From Membranipora membranacea (Eukaryota > Bryozoa > Gymnolaemata > Cheilostomatida > Membraniporidae), in NCBI GenBank assembly GCA_914767715.1, contig OU612070.1:18588025-18652024 (forward strand): DNA of 64,000 nt, written 5' to 3'. Under the pieces are notes generated by a model, which saw only the letters and a list, made by a program, of their open reading frames with translations, was not told the origin of the DNA and searched no databases. The position numbers and the translations under genes are program-made. Positions 32,883 to 45,100 of this stretch are shown one piece after another. Every line of letters starts with the position of its first letter. Position 1 is the stretch's first letter.

Positions 32883-34730
32883 ATGAGCTCAGACACAGCC
32901 ATGGGAACATTTGAGCATGATGGACTTTACTCCTGGGTTGTCCTTGTCATGATTATTCTTTGTAACTTCAGCAGCTATGGTTTTATAGCTGGAAACTTAG
33001 GAGTCATGAGCGGTTATTACCCAGAAGTATTTGACGAAGATCGATCTACAACCAACGTGATTTCTTCTGTTGCACTAGGCGCATTCATGTTTTCGGGTAA
33101 ATACTTATCCATAAAATTAATTATCAATCTACTGTAAAAAAACATGATCAAAATCTAATTTGAGATTCTTGAGGTTTTGGTCAACCGTAGTATTATCATT
33201 CTACACTTCTTATTTTAGCAAACATCATAAATAACGCGGTATTTCAGTAGTAGAATCAGAGACTATAGATATCTATAGTCTCTGGTAGAATTTGTGTTGT
33301 CAAAATTCCAACTGAAGACTAATCAGATTATCTTATTATGTTTTCTTCTCCACAACAGTTCCTATAGTGACTCTGGATGTCGAGTGACAGCAGCTGCAGG
33401 TGCTCTTCTTACTCTGATAGGGATGATATCGGCAGCTTATGTTACACAGATATGGCAGCTAGTATTGGCTTATAGCATTCTGACAGGTATGAAATACTGT
33501 TAGCACTCCGACTTGTAATCAGATACAAAAATATAATCTAAAACAAATGATAAATCTCGGAAACTACTTGATCATGGCTTCTTCACAGATCTGACATATC
33601 TCTTTTGCTTCTCGGTTGATCTGAAAGAAAGATTTTATTTTCAGGGTTAGGTTTCAAAAATCCAGATTCCATTAGAATAATCATTAATTACAAACAGGGA
33701 ATATAACATTGGATTGATAGTTGTTAAAATTGTCAAAGTGATTACTCTTAATTTAATTTCAGCTATTGGAGCAAGTCTAACATTTACATCAAGTGTTGGA
33801 GTTATCCCACATTACTTCAATAAGAGAAAAGCTGCTGCATACACAGGAATAGGCCTTGGTGTGGGAATCGGGTTCACTGCACATCCCATCATCACATCCG
33901 CTGCCTTCGACACATTAGGATACAAAATAGGAATGTTCAGTCTGCTACCTATTCTTATTCCATCTATCGCGGCTCCGATTGTCTTCAAGCCACAGCTGCC
34001 AATAGAAAAAGACATTTCCTTGTCGGAGATATTTTTGACCTATGCAAAGGCATTCAAACATTTTGTGACTCCTTTCATTTTGTTAAACACACTTTTTGTT
34101 GTGGGTGCTAGAGCAGCGATGAATATTACTTTATTTGGATATATACAGGAGCATTTTGGTACAAACGTTGCTGTTATTGCCTACACTATAAGGGGTGTCA
34201 GTTTTCTCTTTTTCATGGTGATTTTTACCTTATATGGTTTGAAATTTCGTATGAACTACTTCATAGCTTGTATCCTAATCAATTTTCTGTATGGGACAGC
34301 CGTGTTTTTGATTCCGTTTATCCATTCACAAGTAGAAATCTTTATTTGCTCAGGAGTTCTTGGTGCCGGATTTGGAACATCTTTCGGGTTCAAAGGTAAC
34401 CTTGCAGCTCATCTGTTCCCAGCTAAGGACATCACATTTGTTTATGGACTGATGGAAGCTGTGGGTGGTGCAGCAGCATTCATTATGCCGCTCAGTGCGG
34501 GATTTATCGAGTCAGATCTTGGAAAAGGCAGTGGCTTTTACTTTTTGAGTGCCTGCTGTGTTCTAGGTGGCCTTTTTTTATGCCTAGCTGCCCTAATTCG
34601 ACCAACCCTATGGAGACCTTACAAAGGAGGGAAAGAGAAAAGTAACAAGCATGATGATACTAAAATTAGTGACTCAAAACCGTCAAGCAAGATGCTTGCT
34701 ACCACAGAATCAAAAATGGATCTGCTCTAA
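32883..34730 (+). pseudogene. SLC16-like transporter gene D, frame broken in exon 2
   Basis: Exons 32883-33096, 33359-33486 and 33763-34730 (214, 128 and 968 nt). The first and last match gene B exactly in length, and the splice sites are intact. Exon 2 lacks 16 bases found in A, B and C, corresponding to the L-V-M-K-V-V region just before G-C-R. With the normal splice sites the reading frame shifts and stops within ten codons. Exon 3 remains fully open (I-P-H-Y-F-N-K-R-K, glycine helix, charged tail), so the damage looks recent. Alternatives are an assembly or population variant, or rescue by a weak GTTTTC donor inside exon 1, which would restore frame but drop conserved residues. The ATG at 32883 is preferred to 32874 because it gives the gene B exon length. 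Confidence 0.7.
33256..33285. repeat. Short perfect palindrome in gene D intron 1
   Basis: AGAGACTATAG, ATAT, CTATAGTCTCT: a perfect inverted repeat with no loop, about 28 bp. A possible small insertion footprint; function unknown. Confidence 0.8.
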
Positions 34731-36165
34731 TTCTTCACCTGTATTACTGTCTGATAATCAGTTGAATTTTTACTCATTTATGAATCACATATTATTTTTG
34801 CACTGATCTCGCATTGCATTGATTGTATTATTCTGTATTGTCTTGTGTTTTATATATATAATAATTGATCTTCCTGACAACCGTCTTCTTCAATGACATA
34901 TTCCATAAAAACAATTATTTTTCATAATTATACAATAATATATTACAATAATTATATTATAATTATGATATAATCTACAAGGTACTTCCAGCCCCTTGAG
35001 TGCATTTAGTTGGTCATATTGGTATTACCTTGGCCAGTCATGGAAACAATTAGAACTTAAACTCAGATTTGGATCTCTCATGTCATGGATATCATGTCAT
35101 GCTGCGTTGTCTCAGATCAGAACCATGGCTGTCTTCACAATTCTGCAGAAAAAATTGTAAAAGCTCTGTTCAGAGAAAGCTTCATTCCAAACAGAAAACG
35201 TAAAATATCCTCTATCCAGCTAATAAAATCAATCGAATAAAAATACAAGCTTCACCATTCAATGGCTTACCGACTGGCTACCTGTGCTGATGTAAAAAAT
35301 TATTTCTGATCTAGATAAAGAATCCTACTGGGTAGTTAGCCTGTAGTGAGCGACCAACAATTGTATCTACTGGTGACAATGTTGAATGAGTTTTTATCGA
35401 ATAAATCGATCTGTCAACTGCGCCCTTTCCTACCGGGGTAGAATCGCAGGTACACATCAATTGACCACCTGCCAGCTTATATTTAGATATGTTTGATACT
35501 CTCTCTGTTAAGGGAAGGAAGGGCGCTGCCATGTATAATAAATTCCACCACTGTTAAATCATCCTCTGTAAAGAAAAATATTGGCTCATTACATTTTACG
35601 CATACTTCACCTGTGATTTTACTTCTTTACCTCTATTGTGGAAAGCTACCAATTCAATTGTTTTAATACAGTAAACTCAGGTGCTGTGGTTAGCATGTAG
35701 CCCGCTGCATTAGCCTGGGCAGGCTGTCGGTCCCCTACCCACCCACTCAGCCCCGAATCGACAGCCTGCCTAGGCTAACCATGCATCATATCAAACCATG
35801 GATGATGCATTCCCAGCAAGCTAGATGTCTAGCCACCCAACAGCCAGTCAGCCTAACAAGGGAGAATGGAATTCTTACCAAACAATGACATGACATGACA
35901 TGAAACCTCAATAAATAAATAAATGACATCAGTGAGTTATGTCCCATAATCTCTGACATCAAACTTCGAAGTTGCCTACCCCTTGTATAGTTATAGATAG
36001 AATCCAAGGTTAATTATGTTCCAGCAGCTCAATTTTGAACTTTTGTTGATAACCGGAAATGAATTCATCAAGAGACTGGCTACTTGAAGAATTAGGAACT
36101 GAGGGAGAAATGGTTGTTGAGTGGTTGTTTTATATTGATACAAACTATACCGCAACATATGAGAA
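34731..36165. other. Intergenic between gene D and the DDHD1-like gene
   Basis: It holds gene D's 3' flank, an AT-rich ATAATTATA run near 34920-34975, the TAGCC foldback element at 35711-35777, and the 5' flank of the DDHD1-like gene. No other gene is seen. Confidence 0.5.
35711..35777. mobile_element. TAGCC foldback MITE, copy 1
   Basis: A 67-bp palindrome with ends TAGCCTGGGCAGGCTGTCG and complement. Each end is itself a small hairpin (AGCCTG..CAGGCT). The flanks CCGCTGCAT and ACCATGCAT agree at 6 of 9 positions, consistent with an eroded 9-bp target duplication like that of copy 2 at 51522. Confidence 0.75.
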
Positions 36166-39100
36166 ATGTTCAAGAGTGTAGGAGAAGCATCTCCATTCAG
36201 TGAAGATCGAGATGATTATGGCTATGAGGAGGAAACACATAGGAACTCAGCACTAAGTGGCAATAATGACAGACACAACAATCATCACCATCATGAGGGT
36301 GTTGATGATGACCAATACAACCCATTTAATCAACCCTCACCTCCTCAATTTGACAGTGATGATAACACTGAACAACCAATGTCATGGAAGAAGATGCACT
36401 GGCACGCCTCTAGGATAGATAAAGTTCAAGATCTGGTACCTGAGCAAGTAAGGTATGGAAAATGGTGGTCAATTTTATATTAATTGATAAACACCAAATA
36501 ACTGATAACATTACCTTGCTTATTTCTATATAAGTACTTATTGCTGATTTTATTTAGTCTAATTTTAGCACACATGTTGACACAACCCTGATGTCATGTC
36601 TGTGAAAAAACAGTCTACCTATGTCCCTAGTACTAATTTCTGGGCCATACATTGCTGACTCAGTGTCTCGGTTGTGCTATTCTATAGCACATCAATTAGA
36701 TGTACCGCCATAACGGTTATAACGTTTTGTATAAACTCTGCTATGGATGACCTACCAAATGTGCTACAACAAACCGTACTGCCAACTTTCCACGCACCCT
36801 ACAGAAATAAGATATTAATAGGAGTTAAGTTTCTCTACACCTCTTAGAGGTTACATTGCCTTACCAGGTATACTGAGTTTACATAACCAACAATTTACCT
36901 GTATGTAGGAGCTTAGACCTAACTAGGCCCAACAGTTTTTTTTCCAAACTGGATTTTTCTTTAATAAAGTCTTTGTGAGGCCTATGAATATATTTGTATC
37001 CTTTAGTAGAGAGCTCACGATTATTAAAGGTCTGTTTTTGTTTGCCATTATAGGTGGTTTTATAAAGAAGATCCAAAAACTAAGTGGTTGGCGTTTATCG
37101 GTTACGATTCGCTGCGTATTGAGTGCAGGTTCAGAGCTCTCGAGTACGCTCGACTCAGGAGTAACAGCCTCGAAGAAGAGGAAGTAGACACAAGAATACA
37201 TGTGAGAGGAGGACTCTATGAAGTGGATATCAATAATGGAGTTGTTCATCCTGTCTACTGGAAAGGTACGTATTAGGGCAACGAAAGCAAACTGACCAGC
37301 TGTAAACTGTATCTGTTATTAGAAGTTTGAGGAGAGTGTTTACTCGGAGGGTTTATTGATGCCCTTTGAAGTAAACTCATTGTAACGAATGACTCACTAT
37401 AACAAGTTAGCGTTCTGGCTGTTTCACATAGACAAAATTTTGAATGTAACAGGTCAAGACACAGTTTGGTGCATCAGGTGACATATAGCCTCTACACTAG
37501 ACTGAAGAAGTCTTACAACTTGGAACAATTGCTCTTTTTGCTGCCAATTTTTTAACAAAGGTGTAGCTATTATCTCCCTGGTTTGACTAACTGAAACTAC
37601 TAATGGTCAGCTGTAAAGGTATTATATAACAAAATGTTGTGATTGTTTGCAGGTGCTTCTCTACCAATATTGCGGGGTACCTGGTTTGTAGACGGGACAG
37701 GTCAGCCTCTTGAGTATGAATATAGCCAACAACTTGAGCAGGATCACCTGGCTAAGTTCATGGGTCAGGATATTCCTGATGAGCATCATGAGGAAAGGAA
37801 AACAAAGTCAGAAGGTCAGTGGTGATCAAAAGCTCAGATGTACCCAGGGGGGTCTTTCAAATAAAAACAGCCCAAATCGAATTCTGATCGCTCACTCAAT
37901 GAGTGAGTGATACTTGCTAGGGGCTTTCTCGGAAATCGCTCACACATTGATCGGTAAGCAGTTAGGGAGCACAACCTCTGGCTGGTATCGCCCTCTCAGC
38001 AATAATAATCAGATAGTGATTTTGGAAGATTTCGATTGAAATACCCCCTGTCTAATTATGTGTATGGGGAGGGGAGAATACTGGAATTATCTGATTTGTT
38101 CAAATTGGTTGGCTGAGTAGTAGGGGATAGATTGAACCTTGAGTGTTTTATATCATTTGCATCCTGCCAGTTATAGGACTTTTAATAGGCTTATATATAT
38201 TGAATATTAAACATAATGACACTGCAAGGAAATCGTTAATGATTAGAAAAAGAGAAATATTGATGAATTTAGACTTGAAACTCCATTATGCCGCTTAAAC
38301 CACTGCTGACACAGCTGGGCTTCGCCCAGCAGTGCCACCAGTAAAAAATTTAAATAGAGAGTTGTGGCATCAAAACATCTAGCCAGTAGCTTTGAATGGA
38401 GTTATATGAGCTCTCAAAATGTAAGGAGTATCTTCTTCCCAAGCCATCCACCATTAGTGATGACATATGTTGAGGTTGACCAATCAGGTTGGATCTCAGC
38501 TAGATTTTAAAGGCACCTGATTGGTCAACCTCAACATATGTCATCACTAATGGTGGATGGCTGGGGAAGCAGATACTCCTTACATTTTGAGAGCTCATAT
38601 AACTCCATTCAAAGCTAGATGTTTTGATGCCACAACTCTCTATTTAAATTTTTGACTGGTGGCTATGCTGGGCGAAGCCCAGCTGTGTCAACAGTGGTTT
38701 AAACACTTTTAATGATTAAACAATGAGGTCATGCTCTAAATAATGCCTGATATTGTAATATAGATTTCTGTCACAGTGCTGATAAGGGCCATTATTGTTA
38801 TTTTCACAACCTCTTCTAACTATTGAAGTTGTTAGGATATTGTTGTTAGGATATTGTAGATAATATGCATTCTTATCAGTAAGACTGGCAAAGTATGAGA
38901 GTGATGCATTGAATTACCATTTTATAATTAGTTTTCAGGACTAACTTCCATGTGACATAAATTGTAAAATAACAGCTTCCAGTAAGCCTTTCAAATTTTA
39001 CATGACCATTAAAAAGAATCCATTCACCACTGCTACACAGTCTCAACAGGCAAAATAATCATCAAATAAAGTTAATAATATTAAAATATAATTGATAAAA

Positions 39101-42100
39101 AAATTAATCATTGGCTATTATGTCTTCATCCCTATGCTATCTGCATCTTCTAATCATATCATTACACAATAATGAGTAACAATAAATTTATATAATAATA
39201 ATTCTTTGTGTCAGACCAGACAAGGGTTTTATTATTCATAATGTCTCTCATGATCCTGGTCTGGTGTTATATCTAAACATGAATTACTGAGAGCTGATAT
39301 GTCTGTAGAGACTGGGTTGGTCACATGGGACTGACCACGCATAGAAGTACATTGAGGCATTTATTCCACATACTGATATATTATCCAGGCCCCTAGACCT
39401 AGGTGAGGCAGGGACGCTTTACCTCCCCTAGAATGCTCAATAGAGTGGCCTAAAAATGTTTTAATTGCATATTTCATTTCAGAATCAGCTCATCTGGGAC
39501 TTCGATTTGCTAAAAAGCATTAAAGCGATTGACCCCAGACACCACAGGAGGGGCTTACAATATCCAACCTGGTGCTACGTCACACCCTCAAGGTTTTTTG
39601 CACCCTCCCTACCATCTTTCCTAAAATACGGCCCTGAAATTATATTATCAGTCTGATTTCATTAATCAATTAGCGGCAGCATTCTTGCAAGGAATGCCGA
39701 AGAAATAAAATCATTAGATAAGCGGCTTCTCGATATATTATTAACTGCTGCTGGCTTATTTAAATTGATCTGGTCAGCTCTGTATTGACTGGTCAGCGGC
39801 CTAGGTATAATTGATTGGTCAGGCACTTCTCCGGTGAGCTGAGCTGTAAAATGAAGCCCTTAGAAGGAGCAATCTGTCGCAGATTGTGAACAGCTGTTTG
39901 AATATTGATACTTCAAAACACCATAGTATGGTATGCACTGTGACTGCGCTGATTGATGAGTGGTAATAATTGAGATGCACAGTTTTACCTCTGTGACTGC
40001 ACTGATTGATGAGTGTTAATAATCGAGATGCACAGTTTTATCTCTTTTCATTCATTTAACACTTTTATTGACCGTCCATTACAATAGCGGAATGTTTTCC
40101 GAATAGTGCCAGGAAAAAGGAGGATAGGAAAAAAGAAAGCTTGAGAATGAATATTATGTTAAAATTAAATAGGTTAATTGCATATTTATGAGAGTTACAA
40201 TATCTTTGAGAAGAAAAAATAACAACAAAATCATAATATTTCCTTCATAGTAATGTGCAGAGGCAATTACAGTACAGAGGCAATGGGAAAGCCAGACTTC
40301 AACTCTATGCCTACTGAAAGTTTTTTGATAGATTGATCAACTTAGCGAACAAAATGGGGAGGTTTAATCAAGGAAGAGCTGCAAACAAATATGTGTGTAT
40401 GTGTGTAGTCTTGTTACGAAGAAAGTAGCCGCGTGACACGGCTAGTCTGAGTGAGGCTCCAATTTTCAGTTTATTTATCCTGGTACCAGTATGACATATG
40501 TAAACTTCCCATCTGTATTATGATGTAATCTCTTTGTGCATGGCAGCAACCATCCAGTGTTCTATGAGACTCTCCGATACAAATCATCTGACGAAATTTC
40601 AACATAACTTCAGTCAAATCTGCTTTCTGTATGAAATTTGTGCAGCAAAAAACTTTTAGGGCATGCTGAAATCAGCCACAAGTTTATGAGTTCTTTTTAC
40701 ACCTATGAATATGAATTCTGTCCAAAATAAATTTTGGTAAAATACCATAAATCCTGAAAAAATCGGCTAGAAAGAGATCAGAAGTTATCGGAACTGGAAC
40801 TTGTTTAACAGCAGCGACACAATGTAATTATGTGATCAAGCCATAAACAGTATGTTATTGGCTCAAGCATAAATAAATGGCAAACTTTGTATGAAGGTAA
40901 TCATTTCTCTCATTCAAGCAAAGATAATATCATCAAATTAGCTTACTGAGTTGTGTGTACCTGCATAAAAAGAAGACAACCACTACTTAGGACCATAAGC
41001 GGCTATAGCAGTAAGGTGAAGGCATTTTCGCATACATCGTAGGTAGAGGGGAAGAAAATCTTGGTGCAGGCAAACTGGAGTTTACTTGATGTGTCCTGAA
41101 TTTCCACAGAATTGAGGAAAACAAACAGTTTCGCAGTGACACAGCTTCATAGAACACATTCTAACCATATATCAACCATATTCATATATAATATATCAAT
41201 ATTTCAATTTTTTTATATTTATAATATATCAATATACCATAGATCAAACATGATCATATATCATATACCATGTACCACAATCATATCTCAAATATAACCA
41301 TATTCTAACCATAATATATTTTTTGTGCTTATCTGTAAGACCTGTTATCTAATTTTATAGTGCTGCACAATGTGAAGTTCCGGGAGTTTCATGTAGACTG
41401 GTATGATGTGAATGAAGTTTACATGTTCAGTGAGGCGGCCAGCTCTCGTATGTTCAGATATGTAACTAACAAGCTCAGCATACAGAAACGTAAGATAGTC
41501 ATGTCATCATTTTAAGATTTTATGCCTGCTCACCTTCAAGATAGTGGCGCACAATTTTTCCCTCATAGAACAACTGCTCCCTTCACTAATTACTCGATCA
41601 GTTATATTATCGTTCAATATTCTATATGCAGATTATGGTTGTAAAAACGTTTATGCCCTACAATCAATAATCAAGGCCAGTATTAGTCTGGATTTTCCTA
41701 CCATGTCGATTGGTTTGTGCCATTAGCATAATTACGTGATTCCTACATTACGGTTTTAGCTGGGACTGGCACACGATTATACCGAGGATATTTTGACGAA
41801 GCTAAGATGGACGATAAACCTGCGGATGTTACACATTTAGTCTTTGTAGTGCACGGAATCGGACAAAAGTACAACCAGAACAGAATTATCTCCTGCTGCA
41901 ATCAGTAAGATATTAATTCTGTTAGCAGCGCTCACTCTGTGTCAATTACTCTAATGATGTGGTGCAGTTTTCCATCAAGTGGAGTGTTTCCAGTAAGGCT
42001 TATTGTCTGATGACAAATATAAGAACTCGTGTCTATACCTGTATGGGATTTCCCAAATCTGTCTACATCGTATCGTAAATCACATTGATGCTAAAATAAG

Positions 42101-45100
42101 GTAAACTTGTCTCCTCCTGCATCTTGTATAAATGTGCATACTTGAACTGAGCAAACCTAATGTTAGTATTTGTATAACTAGTTTGAGTTCTCTGTCTACT
42201 GACAGTTGTGACAGTATAGAGGGGAAGCAAAAACGCTGGTTAAAAATATGGAACATAGTCTATATATCACGTTAATTAACTATTTCTCTTCCTGCAGTTT
42301 ACGTAACGGCACAGAGAAACTTATACCCAAATATTTCCCTGATCTCATCAACACAAGTACAACTCGTAGAATAGAATTCTTACCCGTCGAGTGGCGCACT
42401 GATCTCCAACTGGATGGAGGTGAGTGTTTATAAGTGTTTGTGGTCACCACTACGAGGGTGAAACAGGGAGTGTTTACTTTTAGGAAATTGTTTACACATG
42501 GGGTAAAGATTACTCAAAGGGGGAAGTTTACTCATAGGGTAATGCTTACCCCCAGTGTCTCGCTCACAAATCCCTCTCTCATTGATGGAACTAAATACAG
42601 TGAGTGAGGGAATTTGGAGCGATTTTGTCATATTGAAAGACCAAGGTGTGATAGTGATAATTTTTTCTTTGAAAAGCATAGCTCAGTCTAATTGAAAGAC
42701 CCCCCTCCCGGGTCCATTATGTTATATATTTTCAAGAATTAAAATTTTCATACCCTGTCAGAATCAAATCTCACCTCTTAACGTTTATGTGCTCATGGCA
42801 ATATTTCCTGTTCCGTCTTTTGCCTGTTGAGTACTCAACCTGGGAGCATTATGAACTCACTATGTAATGTTGTTTTGACTGTTGATTATTTGAAGATCGC
42901 TTTGCCGTCGGAATATATTGGTGATAATTATTATGATTTTGTTGTTACAGATTTGGTGGAATCTATAACTCCGGATAAATTAAAAGGCCTGAGACTGATA
43001 TTAAACTCTACAGCTATGGATATCATGTATTACACCAGTCCTCTCTATAGGGGTGAAGTATGTAACAAGTTAACATGTATTATGTACTCAGGCTGAGTAA
43101 TACTGCTATGTTAGATCAAGGAGCTGTTACTCCTTGGTTAGATTTTTTCATCAATGTACTCATCTGTGTAAGGTGATTGTGAATTAATCTAGTTTTTGTT
43201 TTCACTCTAGGGAATAGAACTCTAGGATCATAAACTGCCTGTGGCAAAGTTTCAACTGATTTTCACTCAAGGTTAAGGTGTGAGGTTCTAAAAATGTTCG
43301 ATTTTTCATTTATAAAAAACTTGACTACAGGTTCTTCATGAACCTAGAGACGTAATCTAAATTACACTGATGGAATGATATCAAAACCTATTTTTTCCAC
43401 AATCACGTTAATGGGAAAGGCACCATTTTTATTTTGCCTCAAGAAATTGTTCGGTTGTAGTGACCTGTGACACAGATCCCATGATTTGGGGTCACGAGGA
43501 ATGATAATAAAAACATCTTATTGTAGATGAAGTTTGATCCAATTTCCCACCTTTTTCAGTTGCTCTCGCTATTCTGGTATGTAGCCTGCTCAAGGGGGGA
43601 GTAACTCCAAAATGCAGGCAAATTTGATCAAACTTGAAATTCTCTGCCCCTACTTCGTTGCACCCCAAATTTATTTTCCTTGAGGTGTTATCAACTGCAC
43701 TCTAAAGATATGCAGCAACAAAATCACTTGAATCTCCTTCCTCGCTGCCAGTTAGATCATTTATTGTCTGTTTAATCTGTTTGCCATACAAATTATTTAT
43801 CGTATCATTGTAGATTATAGAAGGGTTGTCCTCAGAGCTGAATCGTCTCTATGCCATGTTTGTAGAGAGACATCCTTACTTTGAGGCTAATAATGGCCAG
43901 GTGTCTATATGTGCTCATTCATTAGGATCTGTGATAATGTATGATATTCTAACCGGCTGGGACCCAATTGAGCTCTATGACCAATATGTCTGCAATGTTG
44001 TGGTAAGGCACTTGTGACTTTATCTTAGTCTGTTTGGTACTCATTGTAATATAAGGTCATGCCTCACCAAAAATATTTGCATCTTTGTTTCAAACTACGA
44101 AATTAAAAATGTCTATACACTAATTGCCATCATGAGAAGTTTCTTAGTAATTTGAGGAATTGAACCAAAATAAAAGCGCAATTACAAAAACATAATCCTG
44201 TTCTCAAGCAAAGCATGACATAAATAGTGGAGAAAGGTAAGCGAGTAAAGCTTTTTAGGATTTTGGAGATAGGATGATTAAATACATCAAATCAATTACA
44301 TGATTAAATATATCGTCAAGTTTGGAAGTCATAAATTTTGTATGCTGGTAGTAGATTTTAAACCACCATTTTTTTCTATGTATAAAGATTACTGCTTAGC
44401 ATTTTTATTAATTGGGTATCTATTTCTCATTCTCGCATTAGTGTATATTTAAGATATGATTGTGATGTCTCTGGATCGAGTTAGATGGAATTTGACCGCA
44501 TTCAATCGCTCATCAATAGAAAGGGAACAACTCCAAATTGGTAGTAAAAGTCAGGAAAAATGAATCAAATTTTGTTTGCTAACTCACCCGTATATGGCTT
44601 TCTGTGAGAGAAGTTACATGTTTTGTTTCATATCCTGGTCACAAAGATTATTCTAACTTATTATTTTTCTGTAGAGGGAACACTCGAAAACTGATGGCAA
44701 AAGTGAAATAGCAGCTATGACTAATACACAGCGTAGTAAAAAGTAAACTGAATAAGTACCTCTTGCTTCAAGTTGAGGCCGCTATACAGACAGCTTATCA
44801 TGGAATGGGTGTTGTCGATGATGGTTTTGATGCATTTTTACAACCAACAATATGATGTCTTAGACATATGGAATCATTAGCCTAATGAAATTGGAATTGC
44901 TCCCTCTCTACCGAGAACCCGCAATCAAAAGGCACTGGCATGAGCCTGCACGCCTGAGCTACATACTATAGACCGTGTACCCTCCCCCTTCCATTTCGTT
45001 GTTTTGGATTCATTTTAAGCCCCTCAGACCCCACCGTATATCTGCCTTCAGTGTTTTATATTTTGGCATTTATTTGTAGACTGCATGATTTCTACATCAG

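Larger units (their letters stand above)
37815..41360 (+). other. Intron 3 of the DDHD1-like gene (3.5 kb)
   Basis: The longest intron in the gene. It carries the 400-bp palindromic element (38299-38698), dispersed family 2 copy 2 (39380-39645), a 54-bp tandem duplication (39939-40046) and an AT-rich ATATCA/ACCAT stretch at 41160-41320. No missed exon is needed to keep phase between exons 3 and 4. Confidence 0.6.
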
